From Fidelibacterota bacterium (GTDB taxonomy: Bacteria > Fidelibacterota > UBA2242 > JAFGTP01), in assembly GCA_016934035.1 (NCBI GenBank), contig JAFGTP010000069.1, positions 70,073-116,935 on the forward strand: a DNA stretch of 46,863 nucleotides, given 5' to 3'. Of this stretch, positions 19,801-27,724 are shown piece by piece. Numbering within the stretch: position 1 is the stretch's first letter; the number at the start of each line of letters is the position of its first letter. Both the position numbers and the translations under genes were made by a program. The notes beneath the pieces are model-generated. The model saw only the letters and a program-made list of their open reading frames with translations, was not told the DNA's origin and did no database searches.

Positions 19801-20245
19801 ACTGAAAGAACAATGAATCCTGAGTGAACACCTGGTTTTGTAAATTTTCCACCAGCAATGACGTTGGAACGGAATTCATCCTGAAGTCAATTTTCTTTTT
19901 ATCACCCCTGGCATCTGTGACAAAAAATTTATACCGCTCACCATCCGTCAGCAGATGGGGCGTCACCAATTTGTATTGACGGCCGAAAAAATTGTCCGGT
20001 CTTTCACTCCAGATCAAAGACTCTTCACCATCATGGACACGGAATAATTCCAGGGTGGCTACTTTTTCAGTTGATCCCCAGTCAAAAACCGGTTCATGAT
20101 TAACCACTTGTCCCAGATCCCTTTCACCAAGGATGGTCATTGAATCAACCCATGAGTCCTCCCGGGCATAGAGCAGAGTCCCCAAGACAAAAATCAGTAG
20201 TTCCAGGAATAGAAATTTTATTATTATGTTATACTTTAAATTCAT
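16853..20245 (-). CDS. Large secreted fibronectin-III-like repeat protein with C-terminal sorting domain
   Basis: 1130 residues from the ATG at 20245 (a TTG immediately before it is also possible; no clear Shine-Dalgarno is seen for either). A hydrophobic signal segment (about 5-27) ends near 'LLYARED'. From about residue 225 to 1030 there are seven diverged repeats of about 100-120 residues. Each has the pattern 'PP...P...L.W..S.DPDPGD...Y.I.IS' followed by 'KYYWKV.A.D..G..S.WS' and 'FFVN..NEPP', typical of fibronectin-III-like or Ig-like modules in extracellular proteins; two weaker copies precede them. The last 85 residues ('KPNPFYSKTTIEYDV', 'EIFNVLGEKVKTL', 'GGMYLCRMTARNF') are a FlgD-like/secretion-sorting domain. 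No catalytic domain is seen, so it probably binds or scaffolds at the cell surface. Its place between coaE and nagB is odd. Confidence 0.87.
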   Translation of the reverse strand: MNLKYNIIIKFLFLELLIFVLGTLLYAREDSWVDSMTILGERDLGQVVNHEPVFDWGSTEKVATLELFRVHDGEESLIWSERPDNFFGRQYKLVTPHLLTDGERYKFFVTDARGDKKKIDFRMNSVPTSLLVENLQNQVFTQDSLFFQFKESKDREIPTDSLQFQIRISDHQKMTEVLIDTLVKAFAPGKLLISETGLPENGKYLLHIKIFDGAEYSDWSEGFIFFMNRNPDPPGIFGLLNAERPQIFTEKPKLRWEESFDPEALMGGKILSYQVEISPYADFLMVSEKFTGNQMEYQPEKIENHRKYYWRVIAMDSDSLLQYSRNIGVFYVDKGNENPPKAQIVKPSKGEILKPSDRLLWKQPKDKNRWDLLTYKIIISEDQQVLTLFHLTQSIIDSIKSGLVRDISISYDNIVQVPLSYLINPALFSEGKKYTVRIETFDNWQGKNVSKEEFFIYDDNINNPPAPPLNGFNPDSVLIRTAQPLFHWEKARDPDINDQLKYEVIISLDPGFFTTRKIQQETKYNENTLQLVTELMENNQYFWKVRSIDLLDTKSDWSVLNTFWINAINEPPVGPVILLHPENYTEFNSESVFWWIKTLDPDPGDRIKYRLEIATDKQFKNKVYSYLIPVVHDNLKWPADPKPGNAVGIFINEHSEVYKLIDNRMYFWRVIAQDGDSLKSALQHDYPRIAYNEKNDPPDIPGEFSPAQGALVATKRPIIRWQHSVDPDFGDLTTTLYYQIKWSKEGLFPTENTQTSQSEIGKNEIQLPEDLTENAKYYYQINAFDRHGGSSGWSGTDSFFVNAKNEAPSVVYDVLPRDSVQIKSDSPILSWKPSTDPDPDFSPEQIHYQIKYIEDTWLGTSKEKEKTKFITTKKGDHSVRLSDLSENHYYYFWVQAMDQHGSAASWSKRAAFSVNIKNDPPVAFRLLYPLNFADSIVTDLQFAWESSFDPDPGDIITYQLYYGEDSTFISNFERIMLFAVPGDTVDHQPTVSLKRATKYFWKVSAEDSHGKIIWGSNADAIPYTFTTVGYRRSQSLGPERYVLYDNKPNPFYSKTTIEYDVKEHGMVRIEIFNVLGEKVKTLVAQSHNSGTYSLDWDGTDDSGSQVPGGMYLCRMTARNFSKNNKMLLLR

Positions 20246-20281
20246 CAATGCAATTATTACTATAATTATTTTCGAAATAAA

Positions 20282-20860
20282 TTACACAAGAATTTGCATT
20301 AATTCATTGATTTTATTTTTTAAATCCTGCCGCGTTCCATTGTTCTCAATGACAATATCTGCGAGTTTTTTTTTCTGTTCTTCATCCATTTGCAGACTGA
20401 TGCGCTGTTCAATCTGTGCCCTTGAGAGGTTGCCACGCTCCAGGGCTCTTTTTATTCTTGTCTCCTTTTCTGTATAAATCAGGATCGTTTTGTGAAAATA
20501 GTGCTGCAAACGGGCTTCAAACAACAGAGCAGCATCCATGATATAGACATCAGCTTTGACCGCTTGCCTGCGGGTCAGAAATTCTTCGGTCACCAACGGA
20601 TGAATGAGGTGATTGAGGAATTGCTGGTTTCTGAAATTGTCAAAAATAATATTGGCTAGGGCTGTTTTGGATAATATTCCCTTTTCAAGAATTTGCCCGC
20701 CAAAACCTTCAACCAGTTTTTGCCGGACCATTTCACTGGAAAAGATAATTTTTTTGGCTTCAGTATCCGCATCAAAAATTTCACAACCCTGTTCTTTAAA
20801 AAAGGAACAGGCCGTGGATTTACCTGAACCCAGGCCGCCTGTCACACCCCATATCTGCAT
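20282..20860 (-). CDS. coaE: Dephospho-CoA kinase
   Basis: 192 residues. It phosphorylates the 3'-hydroxyl of the ribose of dephospho-CoA, the last step of coenzyme A synthesis, in the cytoplasm. The P-loop 'GGLGSGKST' spans residues 8-16. 'FDADTEAKKI' (substrate-binding Asp), 'LIHPLV' and 'DAALLFEARL' match the family, and the C-terminal lid helix has 'RIKRALERGNLSRAQIEQRI'. The gene begins 3 bases after the adk stop, so the two are almost certainly co-transcribed and perhaps translationally coupled. Confidence 0.97.
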   Translation of the reverse strand: MQIWGVTGGLGSGKSTACSFFKEQGCEIFDADTEAKKIIFSSEMVRQKLVEGFGGQILEKGILSKTALANIIFDNFRNQQFLNHLIHPLVTEEFLTRRQAVKADVYIMDAALLFEARLQHYFHKTILIYTEKETRIKRALERGNLSRAQIEQRISLQMDEEQKKKLADIVIENNGTRQDLKNKINELMQILV

Positions 20861-20863
20861 GTT

Positions 20864-21502
20864 TTATAAAATCTTTTTGATCCTGGCATGAACATCCTCA
20901 GGCGAGTCCGTCGAATCAACGGTCCGGAGCAGTCCTTTTTCTCTGTAATAACTGGCCAGTGGTTCAGTTTGTTCTGTATAGACTTTGAGCCGGTTTTTAA
21001 TTGTTTCGGGTTTGTCATCTTCCCGCTGAAAAAGTTCGCCGCCACATTTGTCACAAAGGCCCGGAACTTTCGGAGGCATATTGACCAGGTGATAAACCTG
21101 ATTGCAGACTTTGCAACTTCTGCGGGCTGCCAGTCGGTCGATGATCAGGTTCTCCGGGGCCTCCAGCAACAGTACGAGGTCCAGTTTTTCACCGTATTTT
21201 GCATACATTTCGTCCAAGCCCAGGGCTTGCGGAATGGTCCGGGGGAATCCGTCCAGAATGTAATTGACGGGTTTGTCTTTTACGAAGAGTTTGTTTTCAA
21301 TCATGCCCAGAATGATATCATCGGATACCAGCTTTCCGGCCTTGATGATTTCATCGGCTTTTTTTCCCAGTTCTGTGCCGCCTTTGATTTCATTGCGCAA
21401 CATATCCCCGGTAGAAATTTGGACAGCGTTATAGTCCCTACAGATTTTCTGGGCCTGTGTCCCTTTGCCGACGCCGGGAGGGCCAAGTAATATAATTTTC
21501 AT
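20864..21502 (-). CDS. adk: Adenylate kinase, zinc-type LID
   Basis: 212 residues from ATG 21502, which has AAGGAG upstream; an open frame extending further upstream has no ribosome binding site and runs into the transporter gene, so I reject it. It interconverts ATP + AMP and 2 ADP. The P-loop 'GPPGVGKGT' is at residues 7-15, 'TGDMLR' and 'DGFPRT' (AMP site) follow. The LID carries four Cys (130, 133, 150, 153; 'CKVC' and 'CDKC'), a structural zinc site more usual in Gram-positive and some other lineages than in classical proteobacterial Adk. Here adk pairs with a nucleoside transporter and coaE rather than with secY and ribosomal genes. Confidence 0.97.
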   Translation of the reverse strand: MKIILLGPPGVGKGTQAQKICRDYNAVQISTGDMLRNEIKGGTELGKKADEIIKAGKLVSDDIILGMIENKLFVKDKPVNYILDGFPRTIPQALGLDEMYAKYGEKLDLVLLLEAPENLIIDRLAARRSCKVCNQVYHLVNMPPKVPGLCDKCGGELFQREDDKPETIKNRLKVYTEQTEPLASYYREKGLLRTVDSTDSPEDVHARIKKIL

Positions 21503-21554
21503 CCTTAATCTCCTTTTATTTTTATGGTTTTGTCCTTTTCCAATATCTGGAATT

Positions 21555-23189
21555 TTATAATAAAATGCCAGCAATCGAAGCGGTGAGCCAGGACGCAAAA
21601 GCGCCGCCGAACATCGCCTTGACTGCAACTTTGGAAAGATCTGACCGTCTGCCAGGTGCAATGGCACTGATACCACCGATCTGTATGCCGATGGATGCAA
21701 AATTGGCAAAGCCGCAGAGGGCATAGGTTGAAATCAACACAGCTTTATCATCCAGGGCGCTCTTTTGGATTAGTTCAGCCAGTGAGCCATACGCAATAAA
21801 TTCTGTAAGAGTTAGTTTTATTCCCAGCAGGTTTCCGACCTCGCCTGCATATTTCCAGCTGACACCCATCATCCAGGCCAGCGGACGAAAAATCATTCCA
21901 AAAAATGTTTTCAGTGATCCCGGAAATATTCCCAGATATTCACCCTGGATCGGAGAGACATTGGAGACCACCGAATATCGTTCATAAGTGCCCTTGAGCA
22001 GTTTTCCGTCAATCAGTTTATCTCCATAGGCAAGCAGAATATCCACTAACGCAATCAAAGAAACAAAAGCGATCAGCATGGCGCCAACATTGGCGGCAAG
22101 TTTCAATCCATCAGATACTCCCGAAGTGGCCGCATCCAGCAGGTTGCTGGTTTTGATAATGTCTTCAGGAATTTCCACATCTCCCGCTGTTTTGGAGTGT
22201 TCTGATTCCGGAAAAATGATTTTGGCAATCACAATGGCAGCCGGTGCTGACATGACACTGGCTGCAATCAGGTGCCCGGCATCAATTCCAAGCGCAATAT
22301 AGCCGGCCAGAACACCACCGGCTATGGTGGCAAACCCTCCTACCATGATAGTTGCCAGTTCGGAAATTGTCATATCTTCCAGGAAGGGCTTGATCAGCAG
22401 GGGAGCTTCTGTTTGACCGACAAAAATATTAGCGGAACAGGAGAGGGTTTCCGCACCGCTGGTGCCCATGGTCCATTGCATGAATTTCGCCATGGCCGCC
22501 ACCACTTTCTGCATAATGCCGAGATGATACAAAATCGCCATTACCGAAGCAAAAAAGATAATCACCGGTAACACACTAAAGGCAAACTGAAATCCAAATC
22601 CCGGCCAGGCGGACCCATCGCTGAAAAAATGCTTCCGCAAAGCAAGATTTCCAAACATATATTCGGCACCGAGCAGTGAAAGGGCCAGAAATTTTTCAAC
22701 TTTGTGACTCAGGGCTGCAAAAATCTGGTTTCCGGTGTAATGATTTAAAAGGATCCACGCGTATCCGATATTCAATAAACCGCCGGCCAGGTAATTGTTG
22801 TATCTGGGTTGTCTGAAAATCGCCTTGACCAATAAAGCCGCCAGTAAAAGCCAGAAAAGAAGACTGATGATCAGATTCATCGCCACAAAATAAATCAACC
22901 CGATCAAGGCTGTTGAGATGAAAACAACACCAGCCATTCGTAAAAGCTGCTGCCGCCGTCCTCTCCCCTCGTTGATGATATCTCTAAAAATATAGACGAC
23001 AATGAGCATCAGAAACAGGTACATTGCACCAAAGGACAACCAGTTTTTACCGAGAATGATGGCCGCAAAAAGCACCTGAAGACCAATTCCCCATAAGATG
23101 ATTCTGGGTTTGATCTTTTTTTTGTTATTGGACATTAAATAGGCTAACAACAATAATGCAAAAATTCCTAGAACGCCTGTAAAACGCAT
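21555..23189 (-). CDS. Concentrative nucleoside transporter (CNT/NupC family)
   Basis: 544 residues from the ATG at 23189, preceded by GAGGGGAAA. Inner-membrane protein with many hydrophobic helices; it imports nucleosides by ion symport. The diagnostic motif 'GQTEAPLLIKPFL' lies at about residue 260, preceded by 'ETLSCSANIFV' and followed by 'TIMVGGFATIAGGVLAGY'. The second diagnostic block near the C terminus is 'STYALCGFANFASIGIQIGG', and the protein ends 'FGGAFASWLTASIAGILL'. It is longer than E. coli NupC (about 400) because of extra N-terminal helices and an insertion around residues 390-440 that includes charged and aromatic residues. It lies 53 bases upstream of adk with no terminator between, so nucleoside import and adenylate balance look co-regulated. 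Confidence 0.93.
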   Translation of the reverse strand: MRFTGVLGIFALLLLAYLMSNNKKKIKPRIILWGIGLQVLFAAIILGKNWLSFGAMYLFLMLIVVYIFRDIINEGRGRRQQLLRMAGVVFISTALIGLIYFVAMNLIISLLFWLLLAALLVKAIFRQPRYNNYLAGGLLNIGYAWILLNHYTGNQIFAALSHKVEKFLALSLLGAEYMFGNLALRKHFFSDGSAWPGFGFQFAFSVLPVIIFFASVMAILYHLGIMQKVVAAMAKFMQWTMGTSGAETLSCSANIFVGQTEAPLLIKPFLEDMTISELATIMVGGFATIAGGVLAGYIALGIDAGHLIAASVMSAPAAIVIAKIIFPESEHSKTAGDVEIPEDIIKTSNLLDAATSGVSDGLKLAANVGAMLIAFVSLIALVDILLAYGDKLIDGKLLKGTYERYSVVSNVSPIQGEYLGIFPGSLKTFFGMIFRPLAWMMGVSWKYAGEVGNLLGIKLTLTEFIAYGSLAELIQKSALDDKAVLISTYALCGFANFASIGIQIGGISAIAPGRRSDLSKVAVKAMFGGAFASWLTASIAGILL

Positions 23190-23264
23190 TTTCCCCTCAT
23201 TTCTAATTTTAAACAATAACAAGATTTAAGATAACAATATTCCGGTGAAATGAATACTGATTTT

Positions 23265-26189
23265 TTAAATAGTCTCCGGCCTTTTATTTTTATCGGCGAC
23301 CAATGCATCATAAAGAATTTCAACCGGATGCAGCGCAACCCGCCCGGTTCCGTCTTTGATTTGATGGCGGCAGCTGGTTCCCGGGGCCGAAATGACTGTG
23401 GTCTCATCGGTTTTGCGTACCTCGGGAAAAAGCACCAGTTCACCAATTTTCATGGAAATTTCATAGTGTTCTTTTTCATAGCCAAAGGCACCGGCCATGC
23501 CGCAACAACCGGAAGCGATTTCCACTACTTTATAATTTTTGGGAAAAGAAAGGACCTGCACTAGCGGCTTTGTGGAAGCCACTGCTTTTTGCTGGCAATG
23601 ACCATGCACTTTTATATTTTTGGGTTCCTGGGTAAAATCATCTTGGCTGATTTTTCCTCTCTCGATTTCGCGGACCAGAAACTCTTCAAAAAGATAACTG
23701 CATCCAGCCAGCCGGCGGGCTTCTTGTACAAGGCTTTTGTCCACCAGTTCCGGATATTCATCCCGAAAAGCAAGAATGGCAGAGGGCTCGAGGCCTACCA
23801 GGGGCCTATTTTCGTCCACCAAGTCCTTGAGAAGCATAATATTTTTAATGGCAATTCGCCGGGCATGGCGTACCAATCCTTTGGACAGATAGGTCCGGCC
23901 GCTTTCCACGTGCCTGGGTATGACAACTTCATAGCCCAGCCGGGAAAGCAGCAGAATGGCTTTGATACCGATATCAGGGTCATTAAAATTGGTAAATTCA
24001 TCATTGAAAAGATAAATTTTTCCCTGAGGAAATTCTCCCTGGGGTTTATTTTTATGGTTCCATTTTCGCAGGGTCTGCCCTGCCACTCCCGGCACACTTC
24101 TTTGGGTCGTAAAACCCAGGAGCCTGGAGGCCCATTTTGCTTTCAAGAAATAATTGACCATCGGCGGCACCAGGGAACCGAGAAAATAAATTTTGGGAAT
24201 ATTGGCAATGATCAGGGCGCGCAAAGGAATGCCATTGGCATCATAGTAATGCTGTAGAAATTCCGCTTTCAATTTGGCCACGTCTACCGATGAAGGACAT
24301 TCAGATTTACAGGCTTTGCAGGACAGGCACAGATCCATGACCTCATAAATTTCTTTGTGGTCAAAGGGGTTCTTTTTGGGGGAGCGCGTAAGATATTCCC
24401 GCAAAACATTGGCCCTGGCCCGGGTGACATTTTTCTCTTCCCGGGTAGCCATGTAACTGGGGCACATGGTGCCGCCAATTTTTTCAGACTTCAGGCAGTC
24501 TGCGGAGCCGTTGCATTTTTCCGATGCGCCATGAATTCCCAAAGTGCCGGAAAAATCAAATATAGTTTCAATCTGTCGCAACTCCGAACCCGGTATATAG
24601 CGCAAAGTGGTGTTCATTTTGGGTGTATTGACGATTTTTCCGGGATTAAAAATATTGTACGGGTCCCAGGTTTGTTTGATTTGCTGGCAAAGTTTCAGGT
24701 TTTTTTCTCCAATGATAATAGGAATAAACTCGCCGCGGACACGACCGTCCCCATGTTCGCCACTCATGGAACCACGATATCTTTTCACCAGGTGTGCCAC
24801 TGCTTCACCCACAGTATGAAAAAGTTCAACATCCTGAGGATCTTTCAAATTAAGCATCGGGCGGAGGTGGATCTCACCGGAACCGATGTGGGCATAGTAA
24901 ACCCCATCAAGATGGTATCTGTTCATTATTTCTTTATACTCAGCCATATAGTCTGGCAAATCTTCCGGAAGAACAGCAGTATCTTCGATGAAAGCCTCAG
25001 CTTTTTTCAGGCCGGGAATGTTCGACAGCAGGCCAAGGCCGGCTTTTCGCAGGGCCCAAACCTTGTTAACGTCATCATGCAATATCAGGGGAAAATGATA
25101 GCCCAATCCTTCTTTTTTCATGGCCTTTTCAATATTCCGGGCCAAGGTATATATCTCTTCTTCCGTTTCCCGGGCAAACTCAATGACCAGAATTCCAACC
25201 GGATCACCCTGCAGGAAAAACCTGTTTTGTCGCTGGCCGATGCTGTCCCTGGTGGCATTGAGGATTTTGTCATCAATCAGTTCCACGGCACCGGGGTTAA
25301 ATTTCAGGGCAATCAGGTTGGCCTGAAAGATTTCCTCCATGGAATTGAAATGGGCGCAAACCACACCTTTGACCGTGGGCGGCAATGGAACAAGACTGAG
25401 TTTGATTTCTGTGGAAAAAGCCAGGGTTCCCTCACTGCCAGCCAGCAGTTTACAAAAATTAAATTTTTTTTCAGATTTCGAAAACAATACCGAATCCAGC
25501 AACATGTCCAGGGCATATCCATTATTACGACGGTTGATTTCCGGGCGTGGATATTCTTTTCGGATTTCCTCCGCATTTTCAGGGTCAGAAAGCATCTCTT
25601 GTATGTTCTGGTAAATCTCACCCTCGAGATTTTTCATGAAACATTTTTCCGAAAACTCTTCCTTTGTTATGGGTTTGAAGTGGGCATAACTCCCATCGGA
25701 AAGAATAGCTTTGATTTCCAGCGTATGGTCCCGGGTGGATCCATAAAGCAAAGAGTGCGAACCGCAGGAATTATTGCCCAGCATACCGCCAATCATACAA
25801 CGGCTGGCGGTAGATGTTTCCGGTCCGAAAAACAATCCATATGGCGCCAGCCACATATTCAATTCATCAAGAACAACTCCCGGTTCCACACGGACCCATC
25901 TTTCCTCCCGGTTCAATTCAAGGATTTTGTTAAAATTATTATGTATATCAATGATTATGCCTTTCCCCACCACCTGTCCAGCCAGGGAAGTTCCGGCAGC
26001 TCTGGGAATGACCGGTAATTGATGCTGGCAGGCAAACCGGACCACTTCTCGAATATCTTCAATATCCCGAGGACGGATAATGGCCAGTGGCAACTCCCGA
26101 TAGACAGAGCCATCGGTGGCATATAATATTTTATGCAGATCATCCGTCAGGATATCCCCTTTTATTTTCTTCTGAAGTTCGGCAAACAT
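23265..26189 (-). CDS. FAD-linked D-2-hydroxyacid dehydrogenase with 4Fe-4S and CCG domains (YdiJ/Dld type)
   Basis: 974 residues. ATG at 26189 is chosen because GGAG (26197-26200) is 7 bases before it; a TTG at 26195 is too close. N-terminal PCMH-type FAD domain (about 30-210: 'PVIPRAAGTSLAGQVVG', 'GGMLGNNSCGSHSL'), FAD-oxidase C-terminal domain (about 235-500, with 'YAHIGSGEIHLRP' and 'SGEHGDGRVRGEF' supplying the metal/substrate His residues), two 4Fe-4S motifs ('CNGSADC...MCPSY' and 'CLSCKACKSECPSS', about 555-625), and a C-terminal CCG domain ('HGHCQQKA', 'SGCCGMAGAFGYEKE', about 840-930). Such fusions oxidise D-lactate, D-2-hydroxyglutarate or similar acids and pass electrons to a quinone or carrier. 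The exact substrate is not decided by sequence. First gene of the minus-strand run that continues to nagB. Confidence 0.92.
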   Translation of the reverse strand: MFAELQKKIKGDILTDDLHKILYATDGSVYRELPLAIIRPRDIEDIREVVRFACQHQLPVIPRAAGTSLAGQVVGKGIIIDIHNNFNKILELNREERWVRVEPGVVLDELNMWLAPYGLFFGPETSTASRCMIGGMLGNNSCGSHSLLYGSTRDHTLEIKAILSDGSYAHFKPITKEEFSEKCFMKNLEGEIYQNIQEMLSDPENAEEIRKEYPRPEINRRNNGYALDMLLDSVLFSKSEKKFNFCKLLAGSEGTLAFSTEIKLSLVPLPPTVKGVVCAHFNSMEEIFQANLIALKFNPGAVELIDDKILNATRDSIGQRQNRFFLQGDPVGILVIEFARETEEEIYTLARNIEKAMKKEGLGYHFPLILHDDVNKVWALRKAGLGLLSNIPGLKKAEAFIEDTAVLPEDLPDYMAEYKEIMNRYHLDGVYYAHIGSGEIHLRPMLNLKDPQDVELFHTVGEAVAHLVKRYRGSMSGEHGDGRVRGEFIPIIIGEKNLKLCQQIKQTWDPYNIFNPGKIVNTPKMNTTLRYIPGSELRQIETIFDFSGTLGIHGASEKCNGSADCLKSEKIGGTMCPSYMATREEKNVTRARANVLREYLTRSPKKNPFDHKEIYEVMDLCLSCKACKSECPSSVDVAKLKAEFLQHYYDANGIPLRALIIANIPKIYFLGSLVPPMVNYFLKAKWASRLLGFTTQRSVPGVAGQTLRKWNHKNKPQGEFPQGKIYLFNDEFTNFNDPDIGIKAILLLSRLGYEVVIPRHVESGRTYLSKGLVRHARRIAIKNIMLLKDLVDENRPLVGLEPSAILAFRDEYPELVDKSLVQEARRLAGCSYLFEEFLVREIERGKISQDDFTQEPKNIKVHGHCQQKAVASTKPLVQVLSFPKNYKVVEIASGCCGMAGAFGYEKEHYEISMKIGELVLFPEVRKTDETTVISAPGTSCRHQIKDGTGRVALHPVEILYDALVADKNKRPETI

Positions 26190-26625
26190 GGACAATCTCC
26201 TGGTTTGTTAATCAAATTAATTTATTTGTTTAACTTCCGATTATCAATCAGTTTGTCAAACAATAAAAATAATCTGAAACCACTGCCGGTTTTCTGATTT
26301 TCAGGATTGATACAGAACACCCTCACTCAGGCCATGACATTTTTTTACATTTATTAACATCACTGCGACACCCAGAATTTTTATTATTTTTACTATTAAC
26401 TGTTGTTTGAAAAGATTGAATTCACTTTTCTTTCCTTGCCTTCGCGGGAGGTTTCCTATTGCCCGGTATTAGTAGTGCAAAAGAAATCTCCCGTTTTTTC
26501 AGAAATCAAAGAAATAAAAATCAGTCCATAACAGGCGGATTACAATTTTATTGGACCGGTTCTGACAACTTTCATGGTCATCCTGTGTCTATTTAACGTT
26601 TATAATATGCAAAATGAGGTAATAA
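26190..26625. other. Divergent intergenic region
   Basis: 436 bases between the dehydrogenase start (minus) and the efflux adaptor start (plus). No ORF with a ribosome binding site. It contains the plus-strand terminator-like hairpin listed at 26445-26499. TATAAT occurs at 26601-26606, but it is only 19 bases before the adaptor ATG and has no matching -35, so I do not call a promoter. Confidence 0.55.
26445..26499 (+). terminator. Terminator-like hairpin in the leader of the efflux operon
   Basis: Stem CGGGAGGTTT (26445-26454) pairs with AAATCTCCCG (26484-26493), ten pairs including one G-U, followed directly by six T (26494-26499). The 29-base loop contains a further 4-bp pairing TTGC/GCAA. 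No plus-strand gene lies upstream within the intergenic region, so it may be a leader attenuator, the end of a small RNA, or chance. Confidence 0.5.
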
Positions 26626-27711
26626 ATGAAAAAAATCAAAATTCTTGGTTTAATCTTTCTGATTGTCGTTGTAGGTCTTATTGGACAGCGCATGTTCAGC
26701 AAAAGCAAAACAAAAGACAATAAAGGGTACAAAACCCTGACCCTGACAGAAGGAACGATTGTGGAAGAAGCTCTGGCCATCGGGACAATAACACCGGAAA
26801 ATGAAATCCAGGTAAAATCCAAAATTCCCGGAATCGTCGTAGAAAGATATGTGGAGGTTGGAGATTTTGTGGAAGCTGGGCAGCTGATGGTCAAAATCAA
26901 TCCCGACCCTACTCCCCAGGAATTGACAGAAGCCCGAAGAGACCTTCAGATGAAAGAAGTGGCTTTAAAGAATGCTAAAATTCAATACGATAGAAATTTT
27001 GAATTGCTGAGTAAAAGCCTCGTTTCGGAAGAAGTGTTTGAAAATTTCAAACTGAAATATGACCAGGCCAGGCTGGCCCGGGACCTGAGCAGAGACCGCT
27101 TGTCACTGATCGAAAAGGGCCGGACAGAAAAGGTAGAATCCGTGGTTAAATCTCCGATTACCGGAACAGTACTGGAAAAATTTATCAACATCGGTGATCC
27201 GGTGGTACCCCTCACCTCCTATCAGCAGGGAACACCACTCTTTACTCTGGCAGATATGAGCAAATTGATCTTTCGGGGTACTATCGATGAAATCGATGTC
27301 GGTAAAGTTGGTGTCGGTGTCAACGCCGAATTGGAAATCGGCGCTTTGCCGGGTCAATCAATACTCGGAGAAGTCATCCGTATCTCACCCAAAGCGCGCA
27401 AAGAAAACAATGCCACTGTATTTGACATTGAAATCAAAATCGTTGATACACGCGGAGTCGAATTGCGGGCCGGTTATTCCGCCAATGCTAAAATTATTCT
27501 CAACAAAGCAGAAAATGTGCTCACTATTCCGGAAAGATTACTGACTTTTGAAAATGACACCGTCTATGTGGAAGTAGAAGATACAACCACCGGAACTGTC
27601 AATAAAGTCCAGGTCACAATCGGTCTCAGCGACGGTATCAACGCTGAAGTCCTGGCCGGAGTCACCAAGGATGACATCCTGGTCGAGCGCCCACCCAAAG
27701 AGATCAAATAA
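26626..27711 (+). CDS. Efflux periplasmic adaptor subunit (MacA/HlyD type)
   Basis: 361 residues; ATG with GAGGT 5 bases upstream. An N-terminal membrane anchor (about 5-23, 'ILGLIFLIVVVGLIGQ') is followed by the membrane-fusion-protein architecture: barrel-sandwich half 'EIQVKSKIPGIVVERYVEVG' region (about 60-85), a helical hairpin rich in Lys/Glu (about 95-165), the second barrel-sandwich half 'VVKSPITGTVLEKFINIGD' (about 170-190) and a beta-barrel domain ('FRGTIDEIDVGKV', 'VELRAGYSANAKIIL'). It links an inner-membrane ABC permease to an outer-membrane channel for export of drugs, peptides or lipids. First gene of a four-gene operon; no TolC-like gene is in the window. Confidence 0.92.
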   Translation: MKKIKILGLIFLIVVVGLIGQRMFSKSKTKDNKGYKTLTLTEGTIVEEALAIGTITPENEIQVKSKIPGIVVERYVEVGDFVEAGQLMVKINPDPTPQELTEARRDLQMKEVALKNAKIQYDRNFELLSKSLVSEEVFENFKLKYDQARLARDLSRDRLSLIEKGRTEKVESVVKSPITGTVLEKFINIGDPVVPLTSYQQGTPLFTLADMSKLIFRGTIDEIDVGKVGVGVNAELEIGALPGQSILGEVIRISPKARKENNATVFDIEIKIVDTRGVELRAGYSANAKIILNKAENVLTIPERLLTFENDTVYVEVEDTTTGTVNKVQVTIGLSDGINAEVLAGVTKDDILVERPPKEIK

Positions 27712-27724
27712 AAGGAATTTTACG

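Noticed and set aside
21503..21724. N-terminal extension of adenylate kinase
   Set aside because: The extension has no ribosome binding site, overlaps the end of the transporter gene, and reads as low-quality sequence; the ATG at 21502 has AAGGAG and starts the canonical Adk.
24357..26018. Plus-strand open frame of 553 codons
   Set aside because: It is antisense to the FAD/Fe-S dehydrogenase, whose domains and motifs are unmistakable. The antisense product shows no domain, and the long frame follows from the codon use of the real gene.
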